Of a stretch of 64,000 nucleotides of DNA, positions 44,401 through 52,469 are shown in pieces (positions within the stretch are counted from its first letter, which is position 1; each line of letters starts with the position of its first letter). The notes beneath the pieces are model-generated. The model was not told where the DNA came from. It was given only the letters and a program-made list of their open reading frames with translations, and ran no database searches. The stretch covers positions 620,001-684,000 of the forward strand of contig NC_063017.1 of assembly GCF_020509005.1 (NCBI RefSeq). Direction: 5' to 3'. Source of the DNA: Fulvia fulva. Lineage: Eukaryota; Ascomycota; Dothideomycetes; Mycosphaerellales; Mycosphaerellaceae. Made by a program: the position numbers and the translations under genes.

Positions 44401-46100
44401 GCATGGTCTACAACAACATTATGACCGTCACTGACAGGCTTACTAAGGAAGTCGAGCTGATCCCTATTGGCGCAATGACAGCACAGAATACGGCAAGGCT
44501 TTTCCTCAAACATGTGTTCTGTCGGCGCGGGTTTCCTGACACCATTACATCAGACCGTGGCAAGCAGTGGGTTGCTACCTTCTGGAAGAAACTCTGCAAG
44601 ATGCTCCGCACAAATCGCAAGCTGAGTTCTTCGTATCACCCAGAAACTGATGGACAGTCAGAACGCACTAACCAGGCGATGGAACAGTATCTCCGCATGT
44701 TCACCAACGAGGCACAGGATGACTGGGCAGAATGGCTGTGCCTTGCTCAGTTCGCGATCAACAATCACCTGTCTGAGACTACTGGTGTGTCGCCGTTCTA
44801 CGCCACCTTAGGATACAACCCTGAGTTCATAGAGCGAGTTGACCTGAACGCTGGAAAGGAGGGAGGACTGACCACTCTCCAGCGACTGGACGCGCGATCA
44901 GCAGAAACCTTTGTGCGTCGAATTTGCGAGCTTCACAAACACCTTCAAGAGAATATGCGAATGTCACAAGCTCTCCAAGCAGAGGCAGCAAACCGCCACC
45001 GAAGCATTCCTCCAGACTACAAGGTGGGTGATTGGGTGTATCTTAGCACCAAGAACATCCGCACGACTCGACCATCTAAGAAGCTGGACAGGAGATATGC
45101 CGGCCCTTACCAGATCACGGAAGTTATGCCGGCCAGACTCTCTTATCGACTGAAACTATCAGACGCTCTAGTAGGACTTGATAACTGCTTCCACACCTCA
45201 CTACTACAACGAGCCGACCACCCCGATTTCCCACCACTTGAAGGGCAGCATCTGGCGCCGCCACCACCGATAACTATCGAACCTGACACCACCGAGGCTG
45301 ATGCAGCAGCCGATGTAGTGGCAGCACCTACGCACATGTACGAGGTGGAAAAGATCCTTGACATGTACACCCGTAAGCGGGCAGGCAAGGTGAAGAAGGG
45401 GCACAAGCGCAAAGTAGATACATGGTACAAGGTGAAATGGGCTGGATATCAGAACGAAGAGGATGGTGAGACCTGGCAACCTGCAGAGGACATGCTTGAA
45501 CACGCAGCCGCCGCTGTTGCAGACTTTCACCATAACCGGCCGGAGTTGTCTACGCCTGTAGGCTTCGCAGCTCCATCTGACTGGTCCCTACCAGCCACTG
45601 AGATACTCGGGCTCAACTCGATCAGGGTCATTCCGAAAGACACCGTCACGAATGAGTCGCCTCGAGCCTTGCCTCTAATAGAATCTGCTCCGCACATATT
45701 CGATACTCGAGTGGAGCCTACAGAGCCTGCAATGATACCCAACTTTGGTCATAAGGATCATACGCGAGTGCGAGCCGAAGACAGACTTAGATCTGGGGCA
45801 AGCCAGCTAACTAGGCAACATGTTTCTCGAAGGAAGCCGGTCGAGGATAGTCTTGATAGAGCGAATGCGATGTTATCGGATGACGACAGGGCACTAGAGG
45901 ATGATTCGGCGTTCGCGCGATTATGGAGCTCGACAGGCAAGTGGCCTCACAAGGTGAATAACGCTCAGAGGACTGAGGCGTGTTTTGGGAGGGGGGGGTA
46001 CTGTCACGGGCAGCCCGCGACCCCTCACTGTAGCTGCGTCGGCCCGGCTGAACCGCGGACCTTCTGCATCGGGTTAGCGCGGCTTGGCTTTACTTTATAA
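41280..46100 (+). CDS. pol: Gypsy-B pol: protease, RT, RNase H, integrase, chromodomain (made as Gag-Pol)
   Basis: 1,606 codons from the first in-frame ATG, but expected as a -1 frameshift product joined at about residue 36. Catalytic residues are as in Gypsy-A: protease D111-S-A; RT YLDD 528-531; RNase H D684/E726/D758/D801; integrase H959/H966/C996/C999 and D1029/D1092/E1128; GPY 1275-1277; chromodomain with Y1354, W1387, Y1390. D1087 is N in Gypsy-A, five residues before the catalytic D1092. After residue 1572 the frame differs from Gypsy-A because of the extra G in the polypurine tract, and it ends inside the 3' LTR. The C-terminal tail is therefore not conserved and probably dispensable. 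Confidence 0.96.
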   Translation: MPNVWVRWRLSPTASTQYHAESEREPQFPSRRSAAGKWHDRCLSVVDSGHPNFLGQKEHEIERHGTQETVTDYSEELKISACALDKQQPAVYPHIVLPVMIQQRKARGLVDSASTSLFLDWKFTRKYTIPLIPLTQSRRLTLGDGTATARQITHAAPVDVVIGDHHEQMLCYVTDLEYDIVFGLPWLTAHNPNIFWETGEVAFRSDYCFGHCLQNKTPTTVQSLNHREKKKQAPVRYGPEPFTGDVASFTAGGAELNASSYDLEDIDDEEVDCQGVSQRAWGMYAHRPGAECFYIMPTRRESDGGELKLSAMAADDLDQFLNKQFNHNPKEKLPPMYHDIADAFSAKDHEGLPPHRLGVDHEIHIKPDGPQEPPYRKPYGLAEKENEAVKKWLDEQTSEGKVRKAGQKTNQSPAPVLVVRKPGGGLRVCIDYRGLNAITIKNRYPIPLIQETLNRMHGKKYFTKLDIVAAFNKLRIAEGHEWLTAFATRYGIYECLVLPFGLCNGPASFQSYINKVLQEHLDDFVSAYLDDVLIFSDTLEEHIEHVRKVLTKLRDAGLTVDIDKSEFHQQKVKYLGLIITPDGIEMDPEKLECIQTWEAPENLKDVQAFLGFANFYRRFIEAFSRIAAPLTNLTKSDGPSNHKNRRIQWSLDCQRAFDNLKAAFSKAGMLAHYVPGRETVIETDSSDFVNAGVLSQYDENGVLHPVAFYSKKLSPQECNYEIYDKELLAIIKAFEEWRPELACEADDEDSQPVKIYTDHKNLEYFMTTKQLNRRQARWAEFLSQFNFKIIYRPGLQGTKPDSLTRRSQDLPQGVDDPRNQHQHQTLLPPKRFLKIASLQATVEDAPEEEELVPLNPEAEEFMPTERDAPTEQPATRESQREAELEYRMSTAYVTDNELKTAIKDLQKDRTPTLLQRAKIHPAHCKVDGDLLYVRNQYDGWSLWVPNDQALQTRIIKINHDAPAAGHPGRARTYELVAREFYWPGLARSVRRYTANCRTCRTTKSLHSQPLGLLQPLPVPDRPWKHIAVDFVVGLPDSTLDGMVYNNIMTVTDRLTKEVELIPIGAMTAQNTARLFLKHVFCRRGFPDTITSDRGKQWVATFWKKLCKMLRTNRKLSSSYHPETDGQSERTNQAMEQYLRMFTNEAQDDWAEWLCLAQFAINNHLSETTGVSPFYATLGYNPEFIERVDLNAGKEGGLTTLQRLDARSAETFVRRICELHKHLQENMRMSQALQAEAANRHRSIPPDYKVGDWVYLSTKNIRTTRPSKKLDRRYAGPYQITEVMPARLSYRLKLSDALVGLDNCFHTSLLQRADHPDFPPLEGQHLAPPPPITIEPDTTEADAAADVVAAPTHMYEVEKILDMYTRKRAGKVKKGHKRKVDTWYKVKWAGYQNEEDGETWQPAEDMLEHAAAAVADFHHNRPELSTPVGFAAPSDWSLPATEILGLNSIRVIPKDTVTNESPRALPLIESAPHIFDTRVEPTEPAMIPNFGHKDHTRVRAEDRLRSGASQLTRQHVSRRKPVEDSLDRANAMLSDDDRALEDDSAFARLWSSTGKWPHKVNNAQRTEACFGRGGYCHGQPATPHCSCVGPAEPRTFCIGLARLGFTL
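41385..41427 (+). promoter_or_regulatory. Gypsy-B gag-pol -1 frameshift signal
   Basis: Heptamer GGGAAAT (41385-41391) in phase G GGA AAT, 5-nt spacer GGCAC, and stem GACCGCTG (41397-41404) with CAGCGGTC (41420-41427), perfectly paired with a 15-nt loop. After slipping, reading continues as Trp-His-Asp-Arg into pol. Confidence 0.87.
45987..45998 (+). other. Gypsy-B polypurine tract
   Basis: GGGA plus eight G, three nt (TAC) before the 3' LTR. It is the plus-strand primer site and lies inside the pol reading frame. Confidence 0.85.
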
Positions 46101-46185
46101 CTTCGCCGCGCCTCGCGCTCCTCTTTCGTAGCTTCGTAGAACAACAACTATCTCATTCGGACCCTATGGTACGCGCGCCCTTACA
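46002..46185 (+). repeat. Gypsy-B 3' LTR
   Basis: 184 bp, identical to 38963-39146, followed by GCCCT. Contains the pol stop codon at 46098-46100. Confidence 0.96.
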
Positions 46186-48679
46186 GCCCTAATAACTACC
46201 CTATCTGCCACCCCCTAGCTTCCGCCTCTTATCTATCTACTCCTCCCTCTCGCTAGCGAGGCTAAACTACTAGAGGTATCCCTACTATAGTATCTACCGA
46301 GAGATTCGGCGAATGTTGCCTTTGTCCCTAATAATTGACTTATAGTCTCTCCTTCCCGCTTAGTACCTCCAATTTCCCCTACCTCTCGCCTACTACGGGC
46401 ATCGTAGTAGCATATATTCTAGGTTTTACGATAGGTAGCCACACTAGTAGGCTAGGCTATAGATGTCTAGTACGCGTCTTCTAAATAGGTAGGCCCTTAA
46501 CCTAATGTGTTCGGACCTGATTTGGATCGCTATGCTTGCCTCGGCCCTTGTCAGGTCCCTATATAGCTAGTAATTATGTCTCTAGAAGGCTCGGAGCGCT
46601 ATCGGGCCTATTGTCTTAGGGGGCTTCTTTTTCTAGTCCTGCTCCTATAGGTAGCTCGCTATCTATTCCGCTAGGCTTTAGGTCTTAGCCTTGCTCCCGC
46701 CGGCCTAGCGAGTCCTACGCTCCTCCTCTTTTCGTGCTAGCCATTCGGTACTTATCTATCCGGCCGTAAAGGTAGTAAGGTCATCCTCTTTTTAGCTTGT
46801 CCTATGTCCGGCCCCTCTCCGGTAGCGGCTTTCTATATTATTCTTTACCTCCTAGATTATAGTTTATACTAGGTAATCTATCGTCTTTACCGCGTATTAA
46901 ATTCTTATTCTCCGGATATGTTAGCCAATTAGTAGTGTTCCCGTCTCTATTTCTACCGTACTTATTAACGCTATCTTATATACCCCTAGTATTCTACGTA
47001 GGTTACCTACCTATATCCTATTTAGGGGTTACTCTATCTTTTTCGGGATCGGCTTGCCTACGCCTCCTATCCCCTAGATCTATACCCCGTATAATATAGC
47101 TAGTTTGACGATCGCCTTATATATTACCCTTACCTTATCGAATGTTACTCCCTATATAGACGCCGTAAGCCTCTTTATCGAGGCTTCGTTAACTTACGCT
47201 CGATTCTAGGCTTCCGTAATCTATACGTTCTAGCTTAGCTTCTAGTCGAGCTAGATCCCTAGTACTCGTAGCTCTACTAATAGCTTAGTCTCGTAGCCTT
47301 AGATTCTTACCGCGGCCTCTATATTATAGTACGTTCTCGCTTTACTAAAGTATATAAGCTAGTACTTTTTAGGGGCGAACCGAGTACTATACTTCTTTGC
47401 CTATCCTTATATTTCTTATACCTGTCTTTAAGGAGGCGATAGTCCTCCTCCGTCGAGTCTAACTAGGCTAGAATATTTATATTGTCTACGAATCCTAATA
47501 CTAAGGTTTATACTATATAACCGAGGTAATCTATTCCGCTACTTAATCTAGCTAAGCTATCGTCTCGAGTTCCCTATACTACGGTAGGTTCGCTATTAGG
47601 AAGTCTCTTATATCGTCCTAGCGTACCTTCTTCTAGTTACGGCGTAGTTCGCTTACTAGCTCCTCTATCGCCTTCACCCCTAGTATAGTTTAAATAGCGA
47701 TATAGTCTAAGGAGGTCTCTAGCGCGTAGTTCGGTCGGTATTAGACTAGTCTCTCTTTAAGTTCTCGTAATAGAAAGTATAGGTCGATTATACTTATACT
47801 TATACGGGCCTTCTACGTCTCCGTTCCCTTTAGTATTACTAAGGCCATTCCGTAGCGTACGGTTATATCTAGTAGCTTTCCCCCTAGAAACGCGTACGGG
47901 GGAGTGAATTCGAGTCCCTACTATAGGTAGTAGAGGTTAAAGTCGCCGAGGAGTACTTACTTTATGTCTTAGCTTAGGGTCCGCTCTAGGTAGGCGAGGG
48001 TTCCTAGTTCCCTACTCGTCCGACCCCGTAGTAGCGGGTTATAAACGTTATAGATCTAGATAGAGCCTTATGTCGTATCGATCTAGATTAATATTATATC
48101 TCCTAGGTTACCCTACTACGGTAGTATAACCTTCTACGACTTAAGGTCTATAGTCTTACTTACGTATATATATATCCTCGGGATAACGCCTCGTTTACCT
48201 ACGATTACGGTATAGTATCTCCGGTCATTAAAAGTAGCTAGGAGTCCTACGTAGGGGTTAATCTATAGTTTCTATACCGTAATAACGTAATGCCGTAGCG
48301 GGTCTAGCTCTTATAGAAAGTGGCGCTAGACTTTGTCCCTACTTTTATTTACGTTATACTCTACGATAGTAATGGCGTCGTATAGTATTATTCGTTATCC
48401 GTAAGATCTATTTTCGTACTAACCTACTATGTCTCCTAAGCCTATATCCCGCTATCCGGCTAGCCCTAGGACCGCTAGGGCGCCCTAAAGATTTATATTC
48501 GGCCTAGTTCGTTAGTAGCCCGGTTAAGGTGTCTAGGCCTACCGGGAGGTAGATACGTTTAATATTAGGTTCCTTTATTTAACTCTTCTACCCTCTTCCT
48601 CTTACTCGGCTCGAAGCCCTTATATACGGTAGGTCCCTTTTACTATTATTAGGGGTACCTAGCTAGTATAGAGATCCTT

Positions 48680-49951
48680 ACTTATCTCGCTCGTTCTTAT
48701 ACTACTATTCTAGCTAGGTATTAGTTTTAGTACGCTAGGTACCTTCTACCGTAGTATATATACCTACTCTCCTTTTTTAGGCATTCCCTTCCCTAGTATA
48801 GGCCTACGTAGTAAGGACACCTTAGGGTCTTCTCCCCGTATTTTAGGACTATATAACCGTACTCTTAGTATTAGAAGTACTATAGTACCCTATAGCTACT
48901 CTAATAGATCTCCGTGTCTATTCTCTCGTAGTTCTAGAATAGCCTATTATCTAGTATCTAGTTAGCTTGTTCCGCTGTCTCTACCTAGATAATAAGCGAT
49001 AAATATGTCTTCTCTCGGTCTACTATCTTATACAACTATACCGCCTTTATTAGTCGTACTCCTAGGGATATGTTCTAGTTCTATACTTAGAATTAGGGAA
49101 GGTCTTCGACCTTAAATGTCCTAGGGACCCCGTAGGTGATAACGGTATACTATTAGTAGGAGACTCGCGCCGACTTCACGACTTTAGTAGTCTACTCCTT
49201 ATAGGTCTCTAGTTTTCGTCTATTAGACTCTTATACGGTAAAGAGTCTTACTACGCCTATTGCCTCTACCTTTGCTATAACTACCTCCTTTTAGCCGATT
49301 CTATCGATAATCTCCTTGCTTATTAGGGCTACGATTTCTTATTTCTCTACCGGATTAGTAGCATATAGGCGTACCGTATTACTTACCTTCGTAGGGGGTT
49401 AATTCTTACCTACTACTACTATTACCTATATAGTTAGTCTCTAGGCTGCCTTCTGTATTACTTGTTAGATTGTCTTTAGGATTTAGTATAATAGCGCTTT
49501 TAGCGCTCCTAGTAGCTATACTATAGTACTCTTATATACCCGGGCTAGTTGTTTATTATCCTCTAGTAAGTTTTCCGCCTCCGTATATAGGGTCGTCTAC
49601 GCTATATTGTTTGTCGTTAACCTCTACTTTCTATATAGTAGGCCTAAGCTTATATCCTAGGTTTCTCCTTAGTTTATTCCTCGGCTTAGCTCTTAGTACT
49701 AAATATTCGTAAAGCTATAGCTCTCGTTAGTTACTATCCTCCGCTACTATTCGGGATGAGGTCGCGCTTCCTAATTAGGTAGTTGTCCTCCGTAGCTACG
49801 TAACTCTAGGGTCTACCGTTAGGGGAACGAAACCTTAGTTTTAGGGTTCTTTATACTACGATTACGCCGCCGCTAGTATAGGCGGGTCGCTACTACTTAA
49901 GTAGATTACTCGTCTTAATAAGGGCTATCGAATAGATAGTCCTCGTCGATA
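48680..49951 (-). pseudogene. LINE X-B ORF1 remnant
   Basis: Minus-strand counterpart of 21774-22998: Gag-like ORF1 broken by many TAG/TAA. A Cys/Tyr-rich stretch near 48790-48840 is the decayed zinc-knuckle area. The shared 5' boundary with X-C fixes the family's 5' end. Confidence 0.55.
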
Positions 49952-50214
49952 AATTAGGCTAAATACGGAAGTCTTTAAGCTATATAGATAAGAGGTATAA
50001 TAGGGTAGAGTACTAGAGTATTAATAGTCCTTAGATATAGCTAGTAATAATTATAAGACTAGACATTACTTTTACCCTAGGAAGGATAAGCTCATTTATA
50101 AGTGACCTATCTACCTACTATATAAAGGCTTTAAAGAAGATTACTAGGTACCTAAGATTATACTATAATCTAGGACTTTAGTTCTTAAAGTCTAGAAAAG
50201 GACACCTTATTAGA
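49952..50214 (+). pseudogene. Copia-like RT/RNase H remnant
   Basis: Between about 50090 and 50205 the plus strand reads like the Copia stretch after RT ('ALKKITRYLRLYYNLGLQF', with TAG read as Trp/Gln), where RNase H begins. It is short and RIP-degraded. It is cut on the right by a Fot1-like element. Confidence 0.4.
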
Positions 50215-50216
50215 TA

Positions 50217-50568
50217 ACGTGCTTTACTACCGAGCGGGCTATACTACCGAGCGGGCCACTTTTGCTAAGAACTATACTATTTCTATAGATATAGCTTTAT
50301 AACTACTATTATAGCGTATATTGTCTTTAAACGAGGCTAAACTGACCTTAGCTATCTAGGCTACGAAACGCGACGCGAGAATTACGAATCGACTTGCTAT
50401 AAAGGTATACGACGCGTCTCGAACTATACTAGGGTATCGATTGAATAGACGACCTCCTCGGGGTGACTATAAGCCTAATTCGAAGAAGCTTATAGAGCTA
50501 GAAGAGAGGGTAATACTAAAGTATATACTCGAGCTAGATCTTAGAGGTTTCCCGCTATTAAAGGCTAG
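50217..50568 (+). mobile_element. Second Fot1/pogo-like copy, 3' truncated
   Basis: Matches 20494-20860 closely, including the terminal repeat, the doubled ACTACCGAGCGGGC motif (50226-50239, 50243-50256) and the transposase N-terminus. It begins after TA (50215-50216) and stops at 50568 where the Gypsy-R2 LTR starts. The missing half is not found beyond Gypsy-R2. Confidence 0.7.
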
Positions 50569-50895
50569 TATAGACGACTGACTACCCTAGTAAGCAAGGG
50601 CGCGCCTAGTGACCCTAGGATGGCTTACGCGTAGCTATATATACTTACCGGTCCGCGGGCCGTAAAATATATATAGTGATCCTAAAAGATAAAAAATCTA
50701 AAATTTATAGATTCCTATACTTTCGCCTTATAGAGAGATCCTTCGTAAATCCTACCTTTCTACTTAGGTCGCCTCCTAACTATATATATCTTAGTAGTAC
50801 CCCTATATACCCCCGCTACGTAATTAACCGTTAAAGGTTAACGAGATTCGACGCGTAAATTTCAGGGTCTAAAGGGGGCCCTTAGCTAGTTAATA
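50569..50895 (-). repeat. Gypsy-R2 3' LTR
   Basis: Starts TATAGACGAC and ends GTTAATA on the plus strand, matching 62001-62330 with scattered transitions and small indels. Confidence 0.8.
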
Positions 50896-51399
50896 TATCC
50901 TCCCCTATTACGAAACTGTCCCTAGTTTCACCTCCGCTACGCCTAATGTAAACTAAGAAACTATACCTATAAGTTATACGTAAGGAAGGCGGATCCGGCG
51001 TCTAGTCAAGTAGTTAGTCTAGAGATATTAAGGAGACCGTAAGTTTATTCTATAAGGGGCTAAGGAGGCTAAGTCAAAGTCTAGTCTTCGTAGTAAGCCT
51101 ACTCTTAAATTAAGGATATAGCCTAGAAATCGGTCAGGTACGCTAGAAACTAGGTACTAGAACTAGAAGCTAGTTGAATTAAGGTCAGAAACTAAAACTA
51201 CTAAGTGAACTCCTTAGTAAAGGAGGCACGACTAGGAAGTAAGAGCCTCCTTCTAAGCATTTTTCTAAAGGCTAATATATATCTATCGTACTAGTGAACT
51301 ATAAGTTAGGGAACTCCTTACGCCTAAAAAAAGAAATAATGAAATTATATCCCTCCTTTAACCTAAATCCTAGTAAATTTGGCCATCTCCTCTATAGTA

Positions 51400-52453
51400 A
51401 GGTTATAAGGCCGTACCTATAGTCTCGTCGGCTTAGATTCTAGTTCCGGAAGTATAGTAGCTCTATTAATACCTATTAGAAGTATATCGTTATCCTCTTC
51501 GTCGTTAGATTCGGACGTAGTAGGTCTATTCTCGTTCGGAAGATTGCCTTTTTCGACATTCGCGATATTAACCCTATTCTCTAGCGCTATAATGTCTTTA
51601 GCTTTAGGAAGATTAAGCTCCCGGTCCGGTCTTAACTATAGGATTAGCTTTAGGTTCTCTCGGGCTTATATACCCTTTAACCTCGTACTATTAAGCTCCT
51701 CGAGGACGTATATACTAAACCCTAAGTACACCTTAGCTATACGATACGGCCTAAGCTAGCGGTAACTAATCTTTCTAGATAGGTCATCCTTATACGGCTT
51801 GTCGAACTTGACTATAAGATCCCCGACCTAGAACCCCTAGAAGTTAATACTAGGTTTAGTATCGAAGTATTTCTTACTTAGGGTACGAAGCCTTACTCTT
51901 CGTAACTATAACTCCTAAAGACTTATATCCCGTACCTATAGTTAACGCGCCCGAAAAGCTAATAGCTCCTCCGTTAATCTAATAGATCCCTATTTATAGT
52001 TCGCCTATATCGGGTATTCTACCTCGATCGAGAGGATAGTACGATAGCTATATAGGACCTCCGCCGGAGTTATACCCGTAATTCTAGATACCGTAGTTCT
52101 ATTAGCCTAAAGTACCGTAGTAATCTATCGTTCCTAGGACTTATAGGTGTTCTTAGTAAGCTTAGCTAAAGTAGCTAGAACAGGTCGATATCCTACTTCT
52201 ATAGTTATATTTAACTACGGATAGTAGGGTAAGATCCGGATATACTTAATACCTATACTAATAAGTATCCTCTCTACCTCCCCTTCGTTAATACTAGCGT
52301 TATTAAGTATAATCTTATAGTAGTATCTATACCGGCTAAATACTATCTCGTATAAGAACTTAGTAATCGCCGGTAAATTTAGAGGCTTCCGTACGACCTT
52401 CGCCTTAATCTACCTACTTAGAGCTTCTCGGGCGATAAGTAAGTACCCGTTTC
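51400..52453 (-). pseudogene. Gypsy-R2 integrase C-terminal part
   Basis: Minus-strand reading gives a post-integrase block ('VGDLIVKFDKPYKDDLSRK', then a degraded 'WLGPYRIAKVY' and 'EELNSTRLKG'), typical of fungal Gypsy elements lacking an obvious chromodomain. It continues on the other side of LINE Z at 56152. From 50896 to about 51400 I see only low-information RIP sequence. Confidence 0.6.
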
Positions 52454-52469
52454 TATATATATAGACGGG

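Larger units (their letters stand above)
38963..46185 (+). mobile_element. Gypsy-B: intact 7,223-bp chromovirus LTR retrotransposon
   Basis: Identical 184-bp LTRs and a perfect GCCCT target duplication (38958-38962, 46186-46190) show recent insertion into LINE X-B. Open gag (39283-41409) and pol (41280-46100), frameshift signal, candidate self-primer site and polypurine tract are all present. It is one base longer than Gypsy-A because of an extra G in the polypurine tract and otherwise nearly identical. Together with Gypsy-A it forms a 7.2-kb inverted repeat with arms about 27 kb apart. Confidence 0.97.
38773..49951 (-). mobile_element. LINE family X, copy X-B, split by Gypsy-B, internally deleted
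   Basis: Minus strand. The 3' tail and UTR (38773-38962) are separated from the body (46186-49951) by Gypsy-B, whose GCCCT target duplication restores the X sequence as seen in copy X1. ORF2's C-terminal part lies at 46186-47470, the endonuclease region at about 47520-48600, and ORF1 at about 48680-49950. The RT fingers and most of the palm are missing: only the 'GFVDNINILA' block (near 47470-47510, second Asp changed to Asn) is left next to endonuclease-linker sequence. About 4 kb without Gypsy-B. Dead by RIP and deletion. Confidence 0.75.

Noticed and set aside
51544..51759. 71-codon plus-strand ORF
   Set aside because: Antisense to the Gypsy-R2 integrase C-terminal region.
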